Source: Streptomyces luteolus
GTDB lineage: Bacteria; Actinomycetota; Actinomycetes; Streptomycetales; Streptomycetaceae
DNA length: 64,000 nucleotides
Reading direction: 5' to 3'
NCBI RefSeq assembly: GCF_029968015.1
Contig: NZ_JASCIS010000041.1
Location: forward strand, 1-64,000
Part shown: positions 8,122-19,500 of the stretch, in pieces
Numbering within the stretch: position 1 is the first letter of the stretch
How the letters are laid out: each line of letters opens with the position of its first letter
The notes under the pieces: generated by a model
What the model saw: the letters and a program-made list of their open reading frames with translations, nothing else
Databases searched by the model: none
What the model was told of the DNA's origin: nothing
Translations under genes and position numbers: made by a program

Positions 8122-9696
8122 ATGCGTAAACGCATGGGCATGGTCGGATTTGCCGTCGCAGTCGGCGCGATCACGGGAGTGTCCGGCGGGGTGCTGCCTT
8201 CGGGGCAGCCCGCGGCGGCCGCCGCGGGCTGCACGGGGGGAACGTCGACCGATTTCAACGGCGATGGAGTCACCGACACCCTCGTCGCTGACCCTGGCGC
8301 GACCGTGGGTGGGGCAGCTCGCGCCGGACTGGTCCGCGTCGTGCTCGGTGGCGGCAAGGGCGTATTCGAGATCTCGCAGGCGACGAGTGGCATGAACGCC
8401 ACACCGGAGCGCGGAGACCAGTTCGGATACGCGCGCGCGGCCTACGACGCGGACGGCGACGGCTGCACCGACCTGGTGGTCGGAGCTCCCTACGAGGATG
8501 TGCCGCAGGACGGCAAGAACCTCATCGATGCAGGCGGCATCTGGGTCATTCACGGCACCCCCACCGGAATCGGTGCTGGATCGCCGATGGAGAGCTACAC
8601 CCAGCACCAGTTCGACACGAGCACGACGACTGAGGAGTACGACCGGTTCGGCTTCGCATTCCACGCGGGCACCACCTCGGCCTCCGCCCCCTACTTGGTG
8701 ATCGGCGCGCCCGGCGAGAACGTCAGCAGCGGAGGCACGGACTACGCCGATGCCGGCTGCATCCACTACATGCAGGGCACGACGAAGTACACGGTCAACG
8801 AAGACGACCCTGGTGTACCGGGCGTGGTGGAGGCACACGACCGGTTCGGGTACTCACTGACGGGCACGAACCGCTACTTCGCGGTCGGAGCTCCCGGCGA
8901 GACCATCGGTGACGACGCAGTCTTCGCGGGCGCCGTAGCTGTGTTCAGCCACACCCTCACCGCCGGAGTGCCCACCGGGCTTGCCGGTATCGACCAGGGG
9001 GCTTCGGGCGAGGGCCTGACCGGTGTGGCCGAGGCGAACGACCAGTTCGGCACGTCGATCGACATGACGAACTACCGCCCCAGCGACCAGACCTACAACT
9101 CCGACGCACTTCTGGCCATCGGGGTGCCCGGTGAGGCGATCGGCGCGACGCCGGCAGCCGGAAGCGTGGCACTGGTGCGCGTCCAGCCCTCAGGAACGGT
9201 CACCGAGATCACATCCGTCGACGCCGGAACCACCGACGTCGAAGGAGACCCGACCGCCGGCGACTCCATGGGCCAGCGAGTTGCCCTCGCCAACACGGAC
9301 ACAACCGTGGTTAGCGGCGACGCCACCATCCGCCTCGTCGTGGGCATCCCCGGCCGTGATGTCGGTACTGCCAAGGACGCGGGAGTACTCCAGTCCTTCC
9401 GACCGCTGGGCCCGGCCATCGGCACCGGCGACAAGGTCATCAACCGGGCGGCCGACGGAAGCGTGCTTCCGGGGACAGCGACAGCCCGCGACTACACCGG
9501 GATCAGCCTGACCTCCGGCAGCGTCAACTTGTACGTCGGCGTGCCGTACAGCAAGGAGTCCGCCACAGCCAAGGGCGTGCTCTACGTCGTCCCGTGGACG
9601 GACATCGACGGCACCACCAGCACGGGCACCACGACGTTCCAGCCGGGCGCGGGCGGTATCCCCGACGTCGGCACCTCCTTCGGCGTGGTCGGGTGA
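8122..9696 (+). CDS. Secreted FG-GAP/integrin-like beta-propeller protein
   Basis: The 524-residue protein starts with a signal peptide ending around GQPAAAAAG. It then has repeated blades of the FG-GAP type: DFNGDGVTD and DADGDGCTDLVVGAPYED are calcium-binding DxDxDG loops, and the pattern DRFGFAF...LVIGAPGENV recurs about six times (VGAPGETIG, IGVPGEAIG, VGIPGRDVG, VGVPYSKES). Such propellers bind ligands or surfaces rather than catalyse. Its stop overlaps an in-frame GTG and lies eight bases before the preferred ATG of the LamG gene, so the two are co-transcribed and probably act at the surface with the Rhs protein. No enzyme motif was seen. Confidence 0.85.
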   Translation: MRKRMGMVGFAVAVGAITGVSGGVLPSGQPAAAAAGCTGGTSTDFNGDGVTDTLVADPGATVGGAARAGLVRVVLGGGKGVFEISQATSGMNATPERGDQFGYARAAYDADGDGCTDLVVGAPYEDVPQDGKNLIDAGGIWVIHGTPTGIGAGSPMESYTQHQFDTSTTTEEYDRFGFAFHAGTTSASAPYLVIGAPGENVSSGGTDYADAGCIHYMQGTTKYTVNEDDPGVPGVVEAHDRFGYSLTGTNRYFAVGAPGETIGDDAVFAGAVAVFSHTLTAGVPTGLAGIDQGASGEGLTGVAEANDQFGTSIDMTNYRPSDQTYNSDALLAIGVPGEAIGATPAAGSVALVRVQPSGTVTEITSVDAGTTDVEGDPTAGDSMGQRVALANTDTTVVSGDATIRLVVGIPGRDVGTAKDAGVLQSFRPLGPAIGTGDKVINRAADGSVLPGTATARDYTGISLTSGSVNLYVGVPYSKESATAKGVLYVVPWTDIDGTTSTGTTTFQPGAGGIPDVGTSFGVVG

Positions 9697-9704
9697 CCGG
9701 CGCC

Positions 9705-12700
9705 ATGAACCGAGAGAACACGAGAGTGAACCGTCTCAGACCCGGTGCCCGATCGACACGACGGGTGGCGGTGCTCACGACGGCCCTGACCGCGTTCCTG
9801 GCTTCCGGTCTCGGCATCCTGCCCAACCTGACGGGCGAGGCGCAGCCCGCTGCCGCCGCGGATACTGGGCCGCTGTTCGCCGCTGGCACCGAGGACGCGC
9901 AGGCCAAGGCCGCCAAATCCGGCAAGAAGGTCGAAGTCCTGGCCCTCCGCGACGAGCGCAGCACAACGACCGCGAACCCGGACGGCACCTTCACCACCAC
10001 TGAGTACGTCCAGCCGATCCGCACCCGGAAGAACGGCAAGTGGACGGACATCGACACCAGGCTCGTCAAGCAGGCCAACGGCACCTACGCGCCCAAGGCG
10101 GCGGTGTCCGCCATGGCGTTCTCGGGCGGTGGCGACACGGCGTTCGCCGAGATCGAGAAGGACGGGCGCTCGCTCTCCCTCGACTGGCAGGACAAGCTCC
10201 CCAAGCCGAAAGTCGACGGCTCCACGGCCACCTACGCCAACGTCATGAATGGCGTCGACCTCAAGATCACCGCAAGCGCCGAAGGGTTCTCCCATGTCCT
10301 CGTGGTCAAGAACGCCAAGGCCGCTGCGAATCCGGACCTGGCCCGGCTGGAGCTGCCCGTCGACACCGACGCCGTCAAGCTGAAGAACGCGGCCGACGGT
10401 GGCCTCGAGGCCACCGCGTCGGGCGGCGGAGGCACCGTCTTCCAAGCCCCGCAGCCCATGATGTGGGACTCCAGCCACACAACGGCAGTTTCGTCGCCCT
10501 CGGCAAGCCCGTCCCCCTCTGCGAGCCCGTCGACCGGCGACGACGTCGAGGGGGCGGTCGACGCCGTCACTCCACCGGACGGAGCACAGGTCGCAGACGT
10601 AGACATCGACGCGACCGCCGACACCGTCACACTCGCCCCGGACACCGACCTGCTCACGGGCAAAGACACGGTCTACCCGGTGTACATCGACCCGGTCTAC
10701 AAGACGGCGAACCGCACCGGCTGGACCATGGTGTCCTCGTACTACTCCACGTCCGAATTCTGGAAGTTCAGCGACGACGAGGGTGTGGGGCGCTGCCCGG
10801 CCGACGTCTCCTACCGCTGCACCAGCACCAGCGACGTCAAGCGGCAGTTCTTCGCCCTGCCGACGGGCACATTCGAGGGCAAGGACATCGTCGCAGCCGA
10901 GTTCGCGGTGACGATGGTGCACACCTACAGCACTTCGGCCCGCGAGGTGCAGCTGGGACGCGTCAACTCCTCGGGAGCCAGCGCGATCAACTCGGGTACG
11001 AACTGGAGCAACCAGCCGTCCCTGAAGGACGCCATCACCTCGCAGTCGCCGACCAACCCTGCCGGGTCGTGCACGTCCACGAACCAGAATGTGCGCTTCA
11101 ACGTGAAGAGCGCGGTGCAGAAGGCCGCGGACAGCGGCTGGGACACCACCACGTTCCGTGTCAAGGCCGGCGAGGAGGGGGACTACTCGTACTGGAAGCG
11201 GTTCTGCGGAAACGCACACCTTGAGGTCACCTACAACCGGCCGCCGCTGCAGCCGGACACAGACGACCTGAAGATGACGCCGGGAGGCTCGTGCGAGTAC
11301 GGCCACGCCGACGAGCACTACGTCGCCGAGGCCCCCAAGCTCATTGCGTCGATCAAGGACTTGGACCACGGAGATACGGGCAGCAACTCTGAGAAGCTGC
11401 AAGCCCAGTTCCACGTCTTCTGGACCTCCGGCACCGCCACCGTCGACCACTACGCCACCACGGCAGCACAGAGCACGGTCGACGGCTCGAAGAGCGGACA
11501 GACCGGCGTCGCCAAGTTCTCCTACGTCGCCGGAACAGATATTTCCGGTGACGGCGAGGCGGGCTTCACCGTGCCGCAGAACGTCACCATCGGCTGGGCC
11601 GTGCGTGGCTTCGACGGCCAGTCCTGGGGGCCGTGGAGCACTGGCGGAGACGCCACGCGCTGCGAGTTCATCTACGACTCCACAGCACCCAAGGCCCCGG
11701 TCGTCACCTCGACCCAGTACCCGGACGACGACGTCTGGCACGCCGGCGTCGGCGACTACGGCGTCTTCACTTTCGACTCGCCCTCGAAAGACGTCGCCTC
11801 GTACAAGTACCGCTTCAAGGGCGGATCGTGGATGAGCGTGAACGCCGCGTCCGCAGGCGGCCCCGCCACCGTTCGGTGGATGCCGCCGGACGAGGGGCCG
11901 ATGTACGTCGAGGCCAAGGCCGTTGACAACGCGGGCAACGCACAGAAGACACCCACGTCACACGTGTTCCTGGTCAGCGATGGTCGTGCCCCTGCCGCCG
12001 GTTGGACCCTCGGCGACGCCAAGGGATCCGCCACGGCCGCGGGCATGAGCGGCGCACCCGCCGCCACTCCCGGTTCCGGAGTCACGTTCGGCAACGAAGG
12101 CCCGCTCGGCCCGACGGACACGGCGGCGACGCTCGACGGCACGGACAACGCCTACCTGGACTCGGGCAAGCCCGCGGTCGACACGAGCGGCACCTTCTCG
12201 GTGAGCGCCTGGGTGAACCTGCCCGAGCGTCCCACCGACGACGTCACGATCGTCAGCCAGGACGGCACCGCTGCCCCCGGTTTTGATCTCGGGTACGACG
12301 TGGACACCCAGTCCTGGACGTTCCGCACCCCGATGAACGACATGGAGACCATGGGCACTTGGAAGGTGTCCGGAGCGACCGCCGTCCCTGGAAGCTGGAC
12401 CCACCTGATCGGCGTTTACGACGATGAAACGGGTGCCCTGAGCCTCTTCGTCAACGGTGACCTGATCGAGGAGGACGTCCAGAAGCGCCGCACGAAGTGG
12501 AACGCGACCGGCAGCCTGCAGATCGGCCGCAAGCTGTCCCTGGACGGCTACACCAGCAACTTCAAGGGCAGCATCGCCGACGTCAAGGTCTACGACCGGG
12601 TCGTCCCGGAGGCCGAAGGCCAGGTGCTGGGAGGGATCTCCGCCACCCAGCTCGCCTACTGGCAGGTCGACTCCGCGGCCAGCCAGGCCGCACCGGAAGA

Positions 12701-13379
12701 AGCGGGCGGGGCCGCGCTGACGCTCGGTGGCGCCGCATCGGTCTACCTGCCGGACGACTCATGCGACCCCGCCCTCGACCCGGAGTGCGTGGCGCCCGCC
12801 GAACCCCTGTGGGGCGACGGCCATCTGCTCCTCAACGGCACGGACGCATACGCAACCCGCGCCGCCGGCCTCCTGGCCAAGGAGGACAGCTTCACGGTCA
12901 CGGCGCGCGCTCGTCTGGCCGCCGCCGGATCCATGAAGGACCAGACTGTCCTGTCCCTCGCTGGTGCGAACGGCAGTGCTCTGACCGTGAAGTACCTGGC
13001 CTCCGCAGACCGCTGGCAACTGGTGTCCACGGACAAGGACGCCACCACTGCCACCATCGGCACGGCCACCGCTACCGGTGTGCTGCCCAGCAGCGAGGGC
13101 GACGGAGACCACATCGCTCTGGTCTACTCCGCGGTCTTCGGTGACGCCCTCCTCTATGTCAACGGCGTACTCGCCGCACAAGCCCCCTGGGACAACGCGT
13201 GGGACTTCACCACCGCCTCGCTCCAGGTCGGACGAACCCTGACCGGATCCACCGGCTCTGCCTACTTCGACGGAGCCGTCGACGAACTGCGCATGTACCG
13301 CGGAGCGCTGGACGCGTCCATCGTCCCCACCGTGGCCGTGCTGCCGGCGGGTTCCAGCATCGAAGAAACCGTCACCTGA
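9705..13379 (+). CDS. Large secreted DNRLRE/LamG-domain protein preceding the Rhs toxin
   Basis: The start is uncertain: a GTG at 9693 overlaps the upstream stop, and the ATG at 9705 is preferred, giving 1224 residues. A signal peptide (TALTAFLASGLGILP) comes first. An Rhs-associated N-terminal region follows with TTEYVQPIRTRKNGKWTDID, then a DNRLRE-type domain (VYPVYIDPVYKT to HLEVTYNRPP). Two LamG-like concanavalin folds lie at about 790-960 (FSVSAWVNLPERP) and 1040-1205 (FTVTARARLAAAG). Proteins with this layout often sit directly upstream of Rhs toxins in Streptomyces, and are probably adhesive or help to display or deliver the toxin. This is inference; no enzymatic motif was found. Confidence 0.85.
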   Translation: MNRENTRVNRLRPGARSTRRVAVLTTALTAFLASGLGILPNLTGEAQPAAAADTGPLFAAGTEDAQAKAAKSGKKVEVLALRDERSTTTANPDGTFTTTEYVQPIRTRKNGKWTDIDTRLVKQANGTYAPKAAVSAMAFSGGGDTAFAEIEKDGRSLSLDWQDKLPKPKVDGSTATYANVMNGVDLKITASAEGFSHVLVVKNAKAAANPDLARLELPVDTDAVKLKNAADGGLEATASGGGGTVFQAPQPMMWDSSHTTAVSSPSASPSPSASPSTGDDVEGAVDAVTPPDGAQVADVDIDATADTVTLAPDTDLLTGKDTVYPVYIDPVYKTANRTGWTMVSSYYSTSEFWKFSDDEGVGRCPADVSYRCTSTSDVKRQFFALPTGTFEGKDIVAAEFAVTMVHTYSTSAREVQLGRVNSSGASAINSGTNWSNQPSLKDAITSQSPTNPAGSCTSTNQNVRFNVKSAVQKAADSGWDTTTFRVKAGEEGDYSYWKRFCGNAHLEVTYNRPPLQPDTDDLKMTPGGSCEYGHADEHYVAEAPKLIASIKDLDHGDTGSNSEKLQAQFHVFWTSGTATVDHYATTAAQSTVDGSKSGQTGVAKFSYVAGTDISGDGEAGFTVPQNVTIGWAVRGFDGQSWGPWSTGGDATRCEFIYDSTAPKAPVVTSTQYPDDDVWHAGVGDYGVFTFDSPSKDVASYKYRFKGGSWMSVNAASAGGPATVRWMPPDEGPMYVEAKAVDNAGNAQKTPTSHVFLVSDGRAPAAGWTLGDAKGSATAAGMSGAPAATPGSGVTFGNEGPLGPTDTAATLDGTDNAYLDSGKPAVDTSGTFSVSAWVNLPERPTDDVTIVSQDGTAAPGFDLGYDVDTQSWTFRTPMNDMETMGTWKVSGATAVPGSWTHLIGVYDDETGALSLFVNGDLIEEDVQKRRTKWNATGSLQIGRKLSLDGYTSNFKGSIADVKVYDRVVPEAEGQVLGGISATQLAYWQVDSAASQAAPEEAGGAALTLGGAASVYLPDDSCDPALDPECVAPAEPLWGDGHLLLNGTDAYATRAAGLLAKEDSFTVTARARLAAAGSMKDQTVLSLAGANGSALTVKYLASADRWQLVSTDKDATTATIGTATATGVLPSSEGDGDHIALVYSAVFGDALLYVNGVLAAQAPWDNAWDFTTASLQVGRTLTGSTGSAYFDGAVDELRMYRGALDASIVPTVAVLPAGSSIEETVT

Positions 13380-13510
13380 CGGTGTGAAGCACGGGCGAGC
13401 ACCCCGCGCCACGGGCCACATGGCCCGACCGCGGGGCGCTCGCCCTTCTTCGTCGTACCCGATTCCACCCCACCCACAGAACAACAACCCATTCTCCCGA
13501 CGGAGTTGTC

Positions 13511-16500
13511 ATGCATTCGCCCTACCGGTCACGGTGGCGAATACCGGCTCGGAGCACAGCGCTCGGAGTCGGTATCGCCCTGGCCGTCGGCCTGCTGCCG
13601 CAGTACGCCCCACAGGCAGTGGCCAAGGACGGCGGTCTGACCAGACCAGCGACCCAGAAGAACCTCGACGATCCGGTCGACGGCAAGAACCTCAAGGCCC
13701 GCACGTACGGCAAGACCGACCAGGCCGCCAAGGCAGCGGTCAAGTCCGCCGAAGACGCTGCATGGCCCAAGGCGGCATCGGACGACATCACCCTCGCACC
13801 TGCTGCGGGCAAGAAGACCAAAGCCGCGAAGGCCACGGGCCTTCCGGTCACGGTGGCCGCCACCGGGGCCAAGAGCCCGGGCTCGGTCCACATCGCCGTG
13901 CTGGACCGCAAGAAGGCCAAGGCGGCCGGCGTCGACGGGCCGCTGATGACGGTATCCCGCAGTGACGGCCGTGCCACATCCGCGCCCGTCGAAGTCGCAC
14001 TGGACTACAAGGACTTCGCGGACGCCTATGGCGGAAGTTACGGATCCCGGCTGCGCCTCGTCCAGTACCCGGCCTGCGTGCTGACCACTCCGCACAAGAA
14101 GGCCTGCTCCACGCCCAAGCCGCTGGCCAGCAGCAACGACACCGCCAAGCAGACGCTGACGGCCAAGGTGACCGCGGCCGCCGACACCTCCGGCCACAGC
14201 ACCCAGCTCGGCACCGCCGAGCCCGCAGCCGACGAGACCTCGTCGATGACGGTGTTCGCCGCGACCGCCGGCAGCTCCGGTGACCAGGGCAGCTTCTCCG
14301 CCACCCCGCTGAAGGCCTCGTCCGAGTGGAGCGTGTCCAACGCCTCGGGCGCCTTCAACTGGTCCTACCCGATCACCGCGCCGCCTGCGCCGGGCGGCCT
14401 GGGACCCCAGGTCTCCCTCGGCTACAGCTCCCAGTCCATCGACGGACAGACCGCGACCACCAACAACCAGGGCTCCTGGATCGGCCAGGGCTTCGGCTAC
14501 GAGCCTGGCTTCATCGAGCGGCGTTACAAGCCGTGCGCCGACGACGGGCACGACGACACGAACGGCGACCAGTGCTGGGGCAGTGACAACGCCACCATCG
14601 CGCTCGGCGGAGGCACCTCCGGTGAACTGATCAAGGACGACACCACCGGCGAGTGGCGCGTCAGCTCCGACGACTTCTCCAAGGTCGAAAAGCTCACCGG
14701 CACCTCCAACGGCGACAACAACGGCGAGTACTGGAAGGTCACCTCCAAGGACGGCACCCAGTACTACTTCGGTCTGAACCAGCTCCCGGGCTACACGGCC
14801 GGCAACGAGGAGACCGACTCCACCTGGACCGTCCCCGTCTACGGCGACGACTCGGGCGAGCCCTGCTACGACGCGGCCCTCGCCAACGCCTACTGCACCC
14901 AGGGATGGCGCTGGAACCTCGACCATGTCGTCGACGTTCACGGCAATGCCATGTCGTACTTCTACGGCAAGGAGACGAACTACTACACCCAGGGTCTGAA
15001 GACCGACGAGAACGGTAAGCCGTACATCCGCGGCGGCTACCTCAAGCGTGTCGACTACGGTCAGCGCGCGGGCAAGGTCTACGACACCAAGCCGGCTGCC
15101 CGCATCACCTTCACCACGGCTGAGCGCTGCATCGGCGACCTGACGGACTGCTCGGCCTCCGCGCTGACCGACGCCACAGCGGCCGACTGGCCCGACGTGC
15201 CCTGGGACAGCAACTGCAAGGTCGACACCAAGTGCCCGGGACAGAACTCACCCACATTCTGGACCCGTAAGCAGCTCGACAAGATCACCACCCAGATCCG
15301 CACCGGCGACGCCACCTACGAGGACGTCGACGCCTGGACCCTGGGCCACGTCTTCACCGACAACGGTGACGGCTCCAAGTCCCTGTGGCTCAACTCCATC
15401 GACCACACCGGCAAGGTCGGCACTGACGCGACCGTGCCCTCGGTCAAGCTCTACGGACAACAGCTCGCCAACCGCGTCGATGTGGCCGGCGACAACATCC
15501 AGCCGTTCATCCGCTTCCGCATGTCGGCCGTCGAGAGCGAGTCCGGCAGCGTCCTGTCCGTCAACTACGCGGACACCCAGTGCACCTCCTCCACACTGCC
15601 CACCCCCGGCAAGTCCACCGTGCGCTGCTACCCGGTCAAATGGAACCCGCCGGGCGTCAAGGACCCGATCACTGACTGGTTCCACAAGTACGTCGTCTCC
15701 TCCGTCGTGGAGGCAGACCTGGTGGGCAACAGCCCCGACCAGGTCACCTCGTATACCTACCTCGGTGACGCCGGCTGGCGAAAGACGAAGGCCAACGGCT
15801 TCACCAAGTCCGAGTACCTGACCTGGAGCGACTGGCGCGGCTACGGCAAGGTCCGCGTCGAGACCTCCGACGGCACCAACAACGCCTCCAACACCAAGAC
15901 CGAACACGTCTTCTTCCAGGGCCTGGACGGAGACGCCGACCCCGACGGCGGCACCAAGTCCTCCTCGGTCACGACCTCGACCGGCACCACCTACACCGAC
16001 GACGACTGGAAGTCCGGCCTCGAGCTGGAGACCACGACGTACGACGGTGACAAGGTCGTCTCCAAGGCCACCAACAGGCCCTGGACCAGGGTCACCGCCA
16101 CGCAGACCGAAGACTGGGGCACCCGCCGCGCCCGGTTCGTGGCCACGGACCGCACCGACAACTACGAGGCGCTCGCCTCAGGTGGGTGGCGTGAATCCGG
16201 TGCCCTGACGACGTACGACGACACAACGGGCCGGCCCGTCCAGATCAACGACTGGGGCGAGGTGAACGTCGCCGACAACGAGTGCACCCGCACCGAGTAC
16301 GCGGACAACGCGGACAAGCACATGTACGCGTTCGTCTCCCGGGTGGAGGTCGTCAGCGTCGACTGCGCCACCACCCCCGACCGCACCAAGCAGGTCCTGT
16401 CCGATGACGTGACCCTCTACGACGACACGACCATGGTCGGCGCGGCCCCCACCCTCGGCAACGCGACCAAGGTCAAGCGCCTGTCCTCGCACAGCGGCTC

Positions 16501-19500
16501 CCTCGCCACCTACCAGACGGTCTCCTCGACGACGTACGACCAGTACGGCCGTCCCCTGTCCGTCAAGGACGCCCTCGGCACCGCGAAGACGATCGACTAC
16601 ACCGACACCTACGGCCTGGCAACCGCCAAGACCGAGACGAACGCGCTGGGCTGGACCAACAAGACGGAGTACGCCCCCGAATGGGGCGCGACGACCGCGC
16701 AGGTCGACGCCAACGGCAAGCGCACCGACATGGCCTACGACGGCCTGGGCCGCCTGACCTCGGTCTGGCTCCCCGACCGCCCCAAGGCGTCGAACTTCTC
16801 CGCCTCGCTCAAGTACACGTACGGCATCCGCACCACCGGACCCAACTACGTCCGCACCGAACGCATCGAGAACGGCGGGACAACCTACAGCAGCGAGTAC
16901 CAGCTGTACGACGGCCTGCTCCGTCCCCGTCAGGTGCAGACCGAGGGCCAGGACGGCGGCCGTCTCATCGCGGACACCTACTACGACGGCTCCGGCCGCA
17001 CCATCAAGACGAACGACACCTACTGGACGGCCGGGGCACCAAGCTCGACTCTGTTCGCGCCGCTGAACGCAGACATCGACGGGCAGACAGTCACCGATTA
17101 CGACGGAGCCGGCCGCACCACCGCGACGGTCCTCAAGGTCGCGGGCCAGGAGAAGAACCGCACCACCTACTCCTACGGCGGCGACCGCGTCCATGTGAAC
17201 CCGCCCGACGGCCAGACCCCGACCACCACGCTCACGAACGTGCAGGACCGCACGGTCGAGCTGCGCCAGTACAAGGGCAACGCCCCGCTGCCCACAGGCA
17301 CGACGGCGGACTATGTGTCGACCAAGTACGGCTACACGTCTGACGGCAAGCTCAACAAGGTCGTGGACAACGAGGGCAACACCTGGACGTACGAGTACGA
17401 CCAGCGCGGTCGCAAGAAGACGGCTGTCGACCCGGACACCGGAACGTCGCACTTCGGCTACGACGACCTGGACCGCCAGACGTCGGTCACCGACGCCCGC
17501 GGCAACACCATGACAACGGTCTACGACCAGCTCAGCCGTATGAAGTCCACATGGCAGGGAGCGGCCGACACCGGCACAAAACTGTCCGTGTCGACCTACG
17601 ACACGATCGCCAAGGGAGAGCTCTACGGCTCGTACACATACAAGAACGGCGCGGTCTACTCGTCGGTGACCTACCCGGTCCTTGACGATAAGAACGACTA
17701 CAAGCCGACGTCGACGAAGTACACCCTGTCCAAGACCGCAGAGCCGGAACTGGGCGGCACGTACGAGTTCAACACCCAGTACAACGACGACGGCACCGTA
17801 CAGGGCCAGAACTTCCCCGCAGCGGGCGGTCTTTCGGCCGAAGCGATCTCCTACCAGTACGACGAGCTCCAGCGCCCCCGCTCGCTCAACACCTCACTCG
17901 GCGGCCGCAGTTACGTCTCCGCCACCACGTACTCGCCCACCAACCAGCTCGAACAGCTGGAACTCTCCACGGGTGACGCCGGTACCAAGAAGACGTGGCT
18001 GACCTACGACTACGAGCAGGGCACCCAGCGCCTCCTCAACGGTCGCGTCGACGTCGAAGGCGCTTCCTCGGTCGCCTACGACGCCGACTACACGTACGAC
18101 GACGGCGGCAACGTCACCTCCATCGTCGACAACCCCACTGGTGGCTCACGCGATGTGCAGTGCTTCCGCTACGACAGCCTGCGCCGGATGACTGAGGACT
18201 GGACGTCCTCGCAGACCCCGGACGGAGCATCCGGCACCGGTGGCACGGACGCGGCCTGCCAGGCCGACCCCTCGTCGACCACCGTCGGAGGCACCGCCCC
18301 CTACTGGAACTCCTACACCTTCGACGCCACCGGCAACCGGAAGACGGAGGTCAACCACGGCATCAACGGCGGCGCCACCTCGACCAAGACCTACACGTAC
18401 GGCGAGAACGGCGAAGGCCCGCACCAGTTGACCACCCTGGTCACCGACACCACCGCCACGGACACGACACCCGCGGTCAAGTCGCAGAACACCTACACCT
18501 ACGACGAGACCGGCAACACCGAGACCCGCGTCCTGAACGGAGACACTCAGACCCTCACCTGGGACAAGAACAACGACCTGACCAAGGTCACCAACGCCGA
18601 CGGCAGCGAGTCGTCCTACGTCTACGACGCGAGTGGCAGCCGACTGCTGCGCAAGTCGCCGACGGAGACGACGTTCTACCTGCCCGGCATGGAAGTGCGG
18701 CTCGACCAGTCGACCAAAGCCGTCACCGCCAAGCGCTACTACTCGCTGGGCGCGCAGACCGTGGCGGTGCGCGACGCCAAGGGCGTCACCTTCCTGGCCG
18801 GCGACCACCAGGGCACGGCCCAGCTCGCGATCGACCCGGACACCGGAGCGACCCAGCGCCGCCGCCTCGACCCGTTCGGCACGGGCCGTGACGGAGACTC
18901 CAGCGACCCGTCGAAGTGGGTCGACGACAAGGGCTTCGTCGGCGGCACGAACGACGAGACCTCGGGTCTGATCACGCTCGGCGCCCGCGAGTACGACACA
19001 ACAGCCGGCCGCTTCATCTCCGCCGACCCGATCATCGACTACACCGACCCACAACAGATCAACGGCTACACCTACAGCAACAACAACCCCGTCACCTTCT
19101 CCGACCCGGACGGCCTGAAGCCCGACGACTGCATCCACGTCGGTATCCAGTGCAGCCCGACCGGCAACGGTGGCTGGGACGTCAAGCCCACGAAGACGTA
19201 CTACACGTACTACGGGATCCAGGCTCCGAAGGAATCGACGGCGTCCTTCAAGCAACGCCAGGCCAACGCCAGGGCAGAGGCCGCGCGCGAGCGTGCAGCA
19301 GCAGCCAAGCAGCGAGCGATCGCCATTGCCAAGGAACTCGGCGGAATCATCGCCGACGAGCTCGGCATCACGGATGCGCTGGACTGCTTCACCACGGGAT
19401 CGCTGGGCGCCTGCGGAGCGACCGTCGGAAACATCGTCACCACCCTGATCGGCGGTGGCCCCGTCGCCAAGCTGATCGCCAAGTACTGGTACCGCGTCGA

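Noticed and set aside
9582..11741. 719-residue minus-strand open frame opposite the LamG gene
   Set aside because: Val/Gly/Arg-rich antisense read-through; the plus strand has the coherent signal peptide and domains.
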